NCBI GenBank assembly: GCA_024642265.1
Contig: JAHEBL010000006.1
Span: forward strand, 1 to 64,000
Length of the DNA stretch: 64,000 nucleotides
Direction of reading: 5' to 3'
From: Haliea sp.
Lineage (GTDB): Bacteria > Pseudomonadota > Gammaproteobacteria > Pseudomonadales > Halieaceae
The translations under genes and the position numbers were made by a program. The notes under the pieces were generated by a model, which was not told where the DNA came from, searched no databases, and was given only the letters and a program-made list of their open reading frames with translations. This document shows positions 49,858 to 57,601 of the stretch, piece after piece (the stretch's first letter is position 1; every line of letters begins with the position of its first letter).

Positions 49858-52167
49858 CTAGTCTCCGACAGGGTGCACCACGCTCACATCCGCTGTGCGT
49901 CCGGAGCCGTGGCAAACAGAGCACTGTTCCACCACCTCGCCGCTGTCGATGTCCTCCTGGCTGGTGTCGAAGCTACCGCCATTGGCAACCATGTGGGCTG
50001 CGGCTTCCCCACCGTCGTGGCAGCTTGAACAGGCTGAGGTGACCGGTGTGATCACCGTATCGTCTACCGGGCTCTCGTGGTCCGCGCCGGTATCGATGGT
50101 GGTACCGAGTACTCCTGAAGGCAGCGGCAGGGTGTAGCCGCTGTCAGTGTGACACGTCACACAGTTGCCCAGGTTGCCGGGGTAATGCACGGTATTTTCA
50201 TCGTAGACATAGGTGCTGAAGCCCCTGAAGCCGACGATCTGCAGCGGGTTCTCGCGGATACCGGCCGCGTGTATGCCGTGCACCATGCGTGCGAAGTCGA
50301 GTGATTCCTCATCCTTGCCGTCAGTCGGCGGGTTGGAGGCGATCCCGCGCACTTCGCGATCGGTGTTGCGCGGATTGTGGCAGGTGACGCAGACCTGCAG
50401 GTCGTCGGTGCGGTTGCTGCCGTGCAGGCTGAGTGACTGGTGGCAGCTCAGGCAGTTCTCCAGCTCAACCGGGCTGCGGCGGGGTACCGCCTGGCCGTCC
50501 GCCTCATTGATGTTGAAGAACTGATGGGCGTTGGTGAACGCGATGCGCTGCTCGTCGGGCTCCTCCTCACTGCCGAGGTTAACCGCCGGGTGGCCTTCAA
50601 TAGCCGCCACGCCACTGCCTTCAGCGGGAATAAAGGGGCGCTCGTCGCCATCGGGGATAGCAACGCTCGACTGGACGATGTAGCTGCCATCGCCAACCGG
50701 TGTGCCCTGCAATGCATCCAGGCTGACCGCGCTGGCGTCCTCTGCACCGTTGCCGGTGTTGGTGTAATCAGTGGTACTCCAGGCCAGGTCGATCGCCAGG
50801 CGGCTCGCACCGCTGGCCACCTGGGTCCAGACCGGGTCAGTCGTCAGGTCGTAGGCATCGCCGCTGGTCGGGTTGAACACCTTGTACTGCACTTTCGGGA
50901 ACTGGCCCTGGCGGGTGTTGCTGACCGCCACGATTTCCGCGGCGAAGTTCTTGCGTGCTTCATCCGTGGGAATCTGGTGGCTGTCCTCGATGCTGCCTGC
51001 GATACCGCCGCTGGAGTGACAGCTGGCGCATTTGCTGTCATCCGGCTGACCCCCGGCGTGTCGGGTGAAGTCCAGTGCATCATGGCAGCTGCCACAGGCG
51101 GCCTGGCTGGGATAGTTGGCCCAGTTGTCGCCCTGGGAAGTGAGGGTGACGTCATTGTCCGAGCCATTCGGGAACTTGAGATCCGCACCCGTCGCACTGC
51201 CCGCGTGACAGTTCACGCAGTTGCGGATGTCCTGGGGGTAGTGGAGGTTCGAGTAGTCGTGCACGCTGCCGCGGAAACCGACGATGTAATAGGGATTGCC
51301 CTCCTGCACGCTGGGCAGGTTGGCGCCCATGTGGATCTTGTGGATCATTACTTTCATATCCACTGTGTTGGTGCTCTCGGGGTCAACCGACCCGGGGTTG
51401 TGGCAGGCAACGCAGTATTTGATTTCCTGGCGGCCGCCACCGTGCAGTGCCAGGGGATCATGACAGCGGTTGCAGTTGGCGGTAGCGGCGATATCCATGC
51501 TCGCGATGCCGTCGGTCGCCCCGGTGGCGGGTACCCAGTCCCGGTTGGGGTTGGCCTTGCCGGGCGCATTGTCGAACTGGATAACCACCCGGTGGGTAAG
51601 ATTCGGATTATAGGACAGGTCGAGGCCCTCTTCTGCGGCCTGGTCCAGGATGTCCTGGGGCAGATTTGTCAGGCTGGTCTCATACTGATAAGAATAAATG
51701 CCTTCACCATTGTTGGTGAACACGCCGCTGCGCTCATAGGTCGCCTGCAGCTGAGGTTCGGTGCCCGGGAAGTCGCCTTCCGGCTCTGCGATCGCATTGA
51801 CATAGGACTGCCAGCTGCCGGTCATACTACCCTGGGCGCTGGTTTCGAGCTTGGCTACCACAAAGCGCACATCGTCGACCGTCAGGTCGGTGATGGCGAC
51901 ATTGTTCTCGTCGCTGAGTTGGAACGTGATCACCGGCTGGTCGTCGCCGTTCAGGCTCGCCTCGGTGATAAAGGCATTGAGGACCGTTGCCTCCGCGTAG
52001 GGGTTCGCAGACGGTGTCGGCGGAATCGGTTCCGGTGGTATCGGCTGCCCGGGAGGCGGCGGTCCGGGCTCCACGCCGGGGGCACTGTTGCCACCGCCCC
52101 CGCCGCCACAGGCGACGAGCAGGCCAAGTGTGCCGGCCATTATCCAGTTGCGCGTGTTTGTAAGCAT
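49858..52167 (-). CDS. mtrC: OmcA/MtrC-family decaheme outer-membrane cytochrome
   Basis: Protein of 769 residues with a lipoprotein signal (LLVACGGGG, Cys20) and ten CXXCH heme motifs, at C232, C252, C317, C358, C380, C572, C593, C669, C713 and C749. The layout is that of surface MtrC/OmcA cytochromes: beta domain I (about 60-220), five hemes, beta domain III (about 395-565), five hemes. Such proteins pass electrons from the MtrAB conduit to extracellular acceptors, or the reverse. It is the last gene of the operon, 19 bases after the porin gene and before a terminator. The terminal acceptor cannot be inferred. Confidence 0.95.
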   Translation of the reverse strand: MLTNTRNWIMAGTLGLLVACGGGGGGNSAPGVEPGPPPPGQPIPPEPIPPTPSANPYAEATVLNAFITEASLNGDDQPVITFQLSDENNVAITDLTVDDVRFVVAKLETSAQGSMTGSWQSYVNAIAEPEGDFPGTEPQLQATYERSGVFTNNGEGIYSYQYETSLTNLPQDILDQAAEEGLDLSYNPNLTHRVVIQFDNAPGKANPNRDWVPATGATDGIASMDIAATANCNRCHDPLALHGGGRQEIKYCVACHNPGSVDPESTNTVDMKVMIHKIHMGANLPSVQEGNPYYIVGFRGSVHDYSNLHYPQDIRNCVNCHAGSATGADLKFPNGSDNDVTLTSQGDNWANYPSQAACGSCHDALDFTRHAGGQPDDSKCASCHSSGGIAGSIEDSHQIPTDEARKNFAAEIVAVSNTRQGQFPKVQYKVFNPTSGDAYDLTTDPVWTQVASGASRLAIDLAWSTTDYTNTGNGAEDASAVSLDALQGTPVGDGSYIVQSSVAIPDGDERPFIPAEGSGVAAIEGHPAVNLGSEEEPDEQRIAFTNAHQFFNINEADGQAVPRRSPVELENCLSCHQSLSLHGSNRTDDLQVCVTCHNPRNTDREVRGIASNPPTDGKDEESLDFARMVHGIHAAGIRENPLQIVGFRGFSTYVYDENTVHYPGNLGNCVTCHTDSGYTLPLPSGVLGTTIDTGADHESPVDDTVITPVTSACSSCHDGGEAAAHMVANGGSFDTSQEDIDSGEVVEQCSVCHGSGRTADVSVVHPVGD

Positions 52168-52186
52168 GGTCTTTCTCTCCCGGGTT

Positions 52187-54451
52187 CTATTCCCAGTGAT
52201 AAATCACTGATGCGCCCACATAGTTGATCTGTTCGTTCGGGTTGCCCTGGCCGAAGGTCAGCACCTTGCCGATCGTATCCGGCTGCACACCTTGCCAGGC
52301 CCAGTCGTCGCTCTTGTAATCGTAGAACTGGTAATCCAGCTGCAGGAACAGGTTCTCCTGCATGTGCCAGATACCGCTGAGGCGCACGTTGTGCAGGGTG
52401 GTGTTGACCGTCGGCAGGTTGCTGGCCACAAGGCTGCTGGTGGCCCTGGTGCCCAGGTTCTGCTCTGCCTGGGTGTCGACATAGCTGTAGTCAAAGCTGA
52501 CCTCGACATCCTTGGTCACCTGCCACTGGACGTTGGCGCCCAGGGTGATGCTGGTGTCCTCCGCTTCGCCCGTCCAGTTCTGGTTGGGGTCGCTGGCCTG
52601 CGGCAGTGGGGGGTATACCACAAATGCATTTTTCTCCGGCCCGCCGCGGAAAGCCCGGCTGCTCTGGTCCGCGCTGTAGTAGTCATAGCCCCCGTACAGG
52701 CTGGCGGACAGTGTTTCGCTGACGATATAACTGGCACTCAGGTGACCGCGGTACCACTCGTCCTCGGTCAGGCCGAGCTCGCTCGCGCCGTAATCGTTGT
52801 CAATCCACTGCAGGTTGAGGCTCAGGTTCCACTGGTCCGTGGGCAGAAAGTTGAAATCCGCGCTGGTCTGCCACTGATCCCGGTTAGCCATGTAGTATTT
52901 CATGAGTTCGGGATGGCTGATGTAGCGCTCGGTATCCGGGGTGGCGTTGATCAGCTCGGTATCCAGCAGGGCGTAGTAATTCTGCGCCCATTCGTAGGTA
53001 TCCGCCGCGCGGTCGGCATAACTCACTTCCAGCCGGGTGGTGAAGTTCGACCAGGGCTGGATGCGGTAACCGAGGGTGTAGCGATCCTGTTCGGTTTCCT
53101 CCACGGGTGCGTTTTCCCGGGTCACTTTCTCGTATTCGTACTCGAAGCTCAGCTTGCTGCGCATGGGCAGGCGGTAGCTGACCTCAAAACCGGGGGTTTC
53201 GGAGCGGTAATCGTGGTTGGTGTTGTATACCGTCAAGGCGGTGCCGGGCTGGTTGCTGCCGTCGCCGCGTATATACTGGTAGCCATTGCGATCGGCGTCG
53301 TAATCCCGGTTGCGGTACTTGTAGAACACCTCCGCGCTGAGTTTCGGCAGCGGGTTCAGCAGCAGGCGGGTATTGAAGGTACTGTTGTCCACCTCGCCGT
53401 CGTAGCTGTTTTTCGGCACAGGTACGGTCACCGCCAATGCCGGGTTGACACTGTAGTCGAGGAAATCCTGGTTCTGGGAGGCCACCGCGTAGCTGCCGTC
53501 CACCTGCAAGCGGATGGTCGGGGAGAAAATGTACTGGCCGATCACCCGTCCGCCCATCTGGTCGTTATCGGGCGCCAGGCCGAGGCCGCCGATACCCGCA
53601 GGGTAGCGGACATTGGGGCCATAGGAGCTGTAGGGGTTCTGCCAGGTCAGCACGTCGTCCTGGTTGTCGAATTCCGAGTAGAACAGCCGGCCTTCCAGGC
53701 TGAGTTTGCTGTCACTGTAGGCCAGGCCCAGGTCGAAATCGGTGGTGCGATAATCTATGGGCTGATTCAGCAGCACCGCGTCCGCGGAGGAGCCATCGAT
53801 GTAGATCCCTGCACCGATGTCATTGTTGCCTGTTTTTTCCTCATAGGACAGATTGGTGTCCACAGTCCAGTGCTTGTTGAGACGGGTATCCGCCTTGAGA
53901 TACACCCGCTCCCGCTTGAGCTCCTGGTCAAAACCGTGCAATGACTGGTTCAGGTTGGTCCAGTCCGAGGTGGTAAGACCGCTCACCCAGTCGTCGGGGA
54001 GTTTCAGGCTGGTACCGCCGCTGAACGGTGTGCGTCCCTCGTCATTGCTGACCTGTATCTGTGAGTCAAAGCCGGCGCTGAGAGAAAATCGTCCCGCCTT
54101 GCCCCAGGTGAGCTCACCCTCGCGGGTATCCAGCCCCAGGTTGGAAAAATAACCCTGCCAGAAACTGTCGCCGCTGCTGAAATCCTGCCACTGCAGGTTG
54201 CCTATAACGGTGGCGCCTTCCTCGTGGAGGCCGTTGTACTCGCCGAACATGTAGTTGTCATCGCTGGTGTAATCAACTCCCAGCTGCACTATCAGCGGCC
54301 TGTCGGCCTGCCAGGCGGTCTTCAGCGGGGGGCGATTCTGCAGGGCCAGCGGGGCGTACTGCCCGGCCTCCTGGGCCACCACGCCACAGGCTGCCAGTAC
54401 CAGGCTGCTGGCTGCCCCCAGGTGGCAGGGAAAGCGGTTCATGCTCTTCAT
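52187..54451 (-). CDS. mtrB: MtrB/PioB-family outer-membrane porin
   Basis: Protein of 754 residues with a signal peptide (cleavage near residue 26, VVAQ) and a long series of alternating amphipathic strands, as expected for the large MtrB barrel that sheathes MtrA. It has no cysteine after the signal peptide, so the N-terminal CXXC described in Shewanella MtrB is absent. Its ATG overlaps the mtrA stop (ATGA at 54448-54451). Its position between the decaheme MtrA and the surface decaheme protein supports a porin-cytochrome complex. Confidence 0.93.
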   Translation of the reverse strand: MKSMNRFPCHLGAASSLVLAACGVVAQEAGQYAPLALQNRPPLKTAWQADRPLIVQLGVDYTSDDNYMFGEYNGLHEEGATVIGNLQWQDFSSGDSFWQGYFSNLGLDTREGELTWGKAGRFSLSAGFDSQIQVSNDEGRTPFSGGTSLKLPDDWVSGLTTSDWTNLNQSLHGFDQELKRERVYLKADTRLNKHWTVDTNLSYEEKTGNNDIGAGIYIDGSSADAVLLNQPIDYRTTDFDLGLAYSDSKLSLEGRLFYSEFDNQDDVLTWQNPYSSYGPNVRYPAGIGGLGLAPDNDQMGGRVIGQYIFSPTIRLQVDGSYAVASQNQDFLDYSVNPALAVTVPVPKNSYDGEVDNSTFNTRLLLNPLPKLSAEVFYKYRNRDYDADRNGYQYIRGDGSNQPGTALTVYNTNHDYRSETPGFEVSYRLPMRSKLSFEYEYEKVTRENAPVEETEQDRYTLGYRIQPWSNFTTRLEVSYADRAADTYEWAQNYYALLDTELINATPDTERYISHPELMKYYMANRDQWQTSADFNFLPTDQWNLSLNLQWIDNDYGASELGLTEDEWYRGHLSASYIVSETLSASLYGGYDYYSADQSSRAFRGGPEKNAFVVYPPLPQASDPNQNWTGEAEDTSITLGANVQWQVTKDVEVSFDYSYVDTQAEQNLGTRATSSLVASNLPTVNTTLHNVRLSGIWHMQENLFLQLDYQFYDYKSDDWAWQGVQPDTIGKVLTFGQGNPNEQINYVGASVIYHWE

Positions 54452-55335
54452 CGTGTCAAGCGCGCTCCCGACGGATGGTTGGATCCATGAATCTGGCTGT
54501 GGCAGTTGAGGCAGTTTTTACCCAGCATGTTCTGGTTCGCTCTCCCGCCGGGCAGGCCCTCGCTGCCATAGGGCTGGCTGGGATGGAAGGCTGCCGCGTG
54601 ACACTGCTGGCACAGGGCCGGCCCGCGGGCGGTCAACAGGGGTTCATTGACCGAACCGTGGGGTTTGTGACACAGGGTGCAATCCTCAGCCGCCGGCGGG
54701 TGTTCCCACAGGAACGGGCCGCGTTTGTCGGCGTGGCAGCTGAAACAGTTATCGTTGACGGACACTTGCTGCAGGGCGGCCTCACCCAGTCCCCCGTGGG
54801 GGTTGTGGCAGTCGGTACAAGCGGTCTTGCCCTCGGCAATGGGGTGTCGGGAGGGCAGGTGCATTTCGGAACGCACCTGGGTATGGCAGTCCAGGCAGAT
54901 TTTTTCAGCTTCCTGCGTGCCCATCACGAGATCCTGCTGCTGGTGGGCATCGTGACAGCTGTCGCAGGCCAGGTTTTCCTGCTGGTGGGCGCTGCCGGTC
55001 CACAGGGCGTGTTCACCGGTGTTGTGGCAGGTCTGGCAGCTGGCGCTGCGCACCGCGGGATCGGACGGCCACTCGGGGCCGAAACTGACGTCCGGCGGGT
55101 TCTTGGTAGCCTTCTGTTTATGGGCCGTACTGGGGCCGTGACAGGCTACGCAGCTGTCACTGCCACCACCGGCCAGCGAGCCGTGTACCGTGTTGCCAAT
55201 GGCATGTATCGCCTCATCATCGTCGTGGCAGTCCAGGCACTGGCGCTCGGGTTTCTGTGCATGCGCCAACATGCCGGCGGCGGCAAGGGCAAGTCCGCAG
55301 CAGGCCAGCAGGAGTTTACGGTGGTTTCCAGCCAT
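54448..55335 (-). CDS. mtrA: MtrA/DmsE-family periplasmic decaheme cytochrome
   Basis: Protein of 295 residues with a signal peptide (cleavage near AHA, residue 26) and ten CXXCH motifs at C33, C62, C100, C124, C147, C173, C197, C219, C242 and C275. This matches MtrA/PioA/DmsE in length and heme spacing. In the known complex MtrA spans the outer membrane inside MtrB and hands electrons to MtrC. The family segment VSFGPEWP (near residue 83) is shared with the cytochrome encoded 2 bases upstream. No DMSO reductase genes are nearby, so the MtrA role is preferred over DmsE. Confidence 0.95.
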   Translation of the reverse strand: MAGNHRKLLLACCGLALAAAGMLAHAQKPERQCLDCHDDDEAIHAIGNTVHGSLAGGGSDSCVACHGPSTAHKQKATKNPPDVSFGPEWPSDPAVRSASCQTCHNTGEHALWTGSAHQQENLACDSCHDAHQQQDLVMGTQEAEKICLDCHTQVRSEMHLPSRHPIAEGKTACTDCHNPHGGLGEAALQQVSVNDNCFSCHADKRGPFLWEHPPAAEDCTLCHKPHGSVNEPLLTARGPALCQQCHAAAFHPSQPYGSEGLPGGRANQNMLGKNCLNCHSQIHGSNHPSGARLTR

Positions 55336-55337
55336 TC

Positions 55338-56900
55338 TTATTGTTGCTCCACCTTGAAGTCGGTTTCGTCGCCAGAGAAGCTCATGGTCAGCGGCAGGGA
55401 CACCCAGTGTCGTCCCGCCGGATTGGCCGCCCCGTGGAGAGCGATACCAAAAGTATACTTTCCATCCGGGGTGAAGGGCTTCAGGGAATCAGTATTGTTC
55501 AGAGGGGCTGTCAAAGCCACCGTCCAGTGCCCCTTGCTGTAGCTATTATTGATCTGTATCAAGTTACCGGGCTGCCAAACCACGTCAGCCAGCAGTGCGG
55601 CAACCTCAAGCTCTCCCGTGGCCAGCTTTACCCGCCACATCTCCACGAAGTCGCCCTCGGCCAGCAGTTGTTCCAGCTCTGCCGCCGGGCGCAGCAGGGA
55701 GGGCTGGCCGATGCGTTGCCGCTGGGAACGGGAACTCCACAGGTATTTGCCCGTGTGCTGGCCGCGATCCCGGGACATCCCGGGCAGGTCGCTGTGGCAG
55801 GCTGCAAAGCAGCCGCCGCGCCGGAATGCGTCATTGCCGCCATCGTCCCACATCAGGGCGATATCCGCGTCGTCTGCGGGCCCTTCCCAGTCCAGCGTGA
55901 TGGTTATCTGGTCCTGGTCCCGGGCAAAAGCCACTGTGACTTCCCGGGAAGCGGGCGCAATCCTGCTGGCCTGGACTTCACCCATGGCGGCTTCCTCGCC
56001 CCGGTGGCATTGCTGGCAGTTCCGGCCCTGCCGCAGGGGCTGGGAGCCGGGGTGGCCCTGCAACAGCCAGTCGCTGTCGGCCATGCCGGGGTAAAACAGG
56101 GTGACTGTGCGGTGGTCGACGGGTTCGGGCACCATGGCGGTCACAGCGTCAGCCGGGGCGTGGGCGACACCTTCATGGCAATCAAGGCAACTGTGGTCCG
56201 GCTGCAGTGCCCGCCGGTGGTAGCCCTTCACCTTCTCACGGATCTCCGGGTCACGCGCCATGCGCTCCAGGTTGTGACAGCTGCGGCACCCTTGCGAGCT
56301 GTTGCGCAGCATCTCGTGTTCCGCCGACTCGTGGTCGTGGGGGTTGTGACAGGTGGTGCAGGCAGGATTGTACTCCGCCAACTCCTCGAGGCCATGAATA
56401 CCCTTTTTCTGGGTCTTGTGGCAGGTCGTGCATACCTGTGCCTGCTGGTCGGGAAACAGCACCCGGTCCTGTTCGACGTGCAGGTCGTGACAGGTGACAC
56501 AGGTCAGGTTGTTGAACATGTGCAGGGCGTCTTTCCAGTGGGCGGCCTGGCCGGCCTCGTGGCAGGCCAGGCACTGGGCGTCCTGGGCGCCAGCGGTGGC
56601 GCTCCAGCGCGGGCCAAAACTGACGCTCGGGGAGACCAGGGTCGGTGCCCGGGCGTGTTCGGCACTGGTGCCGTGGCAATCCTGGCAGCCACGTCGGCCA
56701 AGCATCTCCCCGGGGTTGTCGCTGGTGCCGTGGGAGCCGGCCTGTACCTGGTGCACGGGGGAGTCGGGTCCGAAGTCATGACAGCCCAGGCAAAGGGCGG
56801 CATCGCCCGGGTCGGCGCCGGTGTCAGCGCGGGCCAACAGGGCGGTAGCGGCCAGCAACAGTGCGGCCGCGGTCTTTACAACCGGTCTCATTGTTTTCAT
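55338..56900 (-). CDS. Mosaic multiheme cytochrome with EB_dh-like domain
   Basis: Exported protein of 520 residues (signal peptide to about ARA, residue 25). Nine CXXCH motifs lie at C37, C72, C110, C134, C157, C181, C205, C238 and C295, and a CX3CH motif (CFAACH) at C364-H369. Residues 30-190 resemble the first half of MtrA, sharing VSFGPRW and CHNPH contexts. Residues 200-250 resemble the last two hemes of NapC/CymA proteins. Residues from about 310 to 515 look like an ethylbenzene-dehydrogenase-type heme-binding domain. It lies between the CymA-like and MtrA genes, so a periplasmic electron relay is the likeliest role. The function is not established. Confidence 0.85.
   Translation of the reverse strand: MKTMRPVVKTAAALLLAATALLARADTGADPGDAALCLGCHDFGPDSPVHQVQAGSHGTSDNPGEMLGRRGCQDCHGTSAEHARAPTLVSPSVSFGPRWSATAGAQDAQCLACHEAGQAAHWKDALHMFNNLTCVTCHDLHVEQDRVLFPDQQAQVCTTCHKTQKKGIHGLEELAEYNPACTTCHNPHDHESAEHEMLRNSSQGCRSCHNLERMARDPEIREKVKGYHRRALQPDHSCLDCHEGVAHAPADAVTAMVPEPVDHRTVTLFYPGMADSDWLLQGHPGSQPLRQGRNCQQCHRGEEAAMGEVQASRIAPASREVTVAFARDQDQITITLDWEGPADDADIALMWDDGGNDAFRRGGCFAACHSDLPGMSRDRGQHTGKYLWSSRSQRQRIGQPSLLRPAAELEQLLAEGDFVEMWRVKLATGELEVAALLADVVWQPGNLIQINNSYSKGHWTVALTAPLNNTDSLKPFTPDGKYTFGIALHGAANPAGRHWVSLPLTMSFSGDETDFKVEQQ
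55794..55811 (-). other. CX3CH heme-attachment motif
   Basis: The codons TGC TTT GCA GCC TGC CAC encode Cys-Phe-Ala-Ala-Cys-His (residues 364-369 of the mosaic cytochrome). This is one residue longer than the standard CXXCH. The frame is open on both sides, so it is not a sequencing slip that breaks the gene. Confidence 0.8.
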
Positions 56901-56926
56901 CCGTGGTGTGCGGCCGGCGTTATTTT

Positions 56927-57496
56927 TTAGTCAGTATTGTCGGGGTGAGCGATACCTGAGTGACAGTCGATACAGGTACGTTCCCCGCTCAGCATTTTCT
57001 TATGGAATTTCTGGGCCCGCGTGCTCTGCAGCTCGAGTACCATGTGTTCAGTGTCGTGGCAGTTGCGGCACTCCTGGGAATCATTGGCTTTCAGGCGGTT
57101 TATTTCCCGCTCTTTCATAGCGGGGGCGTGAGCCGCGTATTTCTCCGGGGTATCGATTATTCCGGTAAAGTGGCCCCATACTTCCCTGGACGCCTCCACC
57201 TTGCGCACCATCTTGGGCAGGAATTCTTTCGGCAGGTGGCAGTCCGAACAGCTGGCGTGCACGCCTATCGCATTCTGGAAGTGCTGGGTTTTTTCCACCT
57301 GTACCAGCGGGTTGTCCGACATTTCGTGGCAACTGGTACAGAAGGCGTCTGTGCTGGTGGCGTGCATGGTGGCATCGAAAGCGAGTACGGCGCCGATGCC
57401 AAGCACCAGACCGATGACCAGCAGGCTCAAAACCGAGCGGGTCGGCGATGGACGCAGCAGGGAGCGCAGCCAGCCTCCGGATGACGAATCGCTCAT
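56927..57496 (-). CDS. NapC/NirT-family tetraheme quinol dehydrogenase (CymA-like)
   Basis: Protein of 189 residues with one N-terminal membrane anchor (about 20-42) and four CXXCH motifs at C53 (CTSCHEM), C83, C143 and C175. This is the NapC/NirT/CymA plan: an inner-membrane protein that oxidises menaquinol or ubiquinol and feeds periplasmic cytochromes. It starts the tight run cymA-like, mosaic cytochrome, mtrA, mtrB, mtrC (gaps 26, 2, -4 and 19 bases). A GGGGG run lies upstream of the ATG. An FNR-like box is centred about 98 bases upstream of the start codon. Confidence 0.94.
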   Translation of the reverse strand: MSDSSSGGWLRSLLRPSPTRSVLSLLVIGLVLGIGAVLAFDATMHATSTDAFCTSCHEMSDNPLVQVEKTQHFQNAIGVHASCSDCHLPKEFLPKMVRKVEASREVWGHFTGIIDTPEKYAAHAPAMKEREINRLKANDSQECRNCHDTEHMVLELQSTRAQKFHKKMLSGERTCIDCHSGIAHPDNTD

Positions 57497-57587
57497 GTTC
57501 TGTAACCCCCTTTTGTTGTCTACCGGGAAATACCCGGGCTTTAAGCGTTAACCTACCCAAGTTTGAGGCATTTGGCCAATGCCGCGC

Positions 57588-57601
57588 TTGATTCATATCA
57601 T
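57588..57601. promoter_or_regulatory. Possible FNR/Anr box upstream of the cytochrome operon
   Basis: TTGAT-TCAT-ATCAT matches nine of ten defined bases of TTGAT-N4-ATCAA. It overlaps the stop of the UbiA-like gene and lies 92-105 bases before the CymA-like ATG. About two such one-mismatch sites are expected by chance in 64 kb, so position is the main argument. No convincing -10 was found at the ideal distance. Confidence 0.4.

Noticed and set aside
50440-52227. Open frame of 595 codons on the plus strand opposite the decaheme lipoprotein gene
   Set aside because: It lies wholly antisense to a gene with ten heme motifs and has no recognisable domain. Long antisense frames are common in GC-rich DNA.
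52292-53944. Open frame of 550 codons opposite the MtrB gene
   Set aside because: Antisense shadow; Val/Ala/Gly-rich translation with no motif or ribosome binding site.
54448-55335. DmsE of a DMSO respiration operon
   Set aside because: No dmsA or dmsB genes are present, and an OmcA/MtrC lipoprotein follows, so MtrA is the better name.
55257-56930. Open frame of 557 codons opposite the mosaic cytochrome
   Set aside because: Antisense shadow of a clearly coding gene; no known motif.
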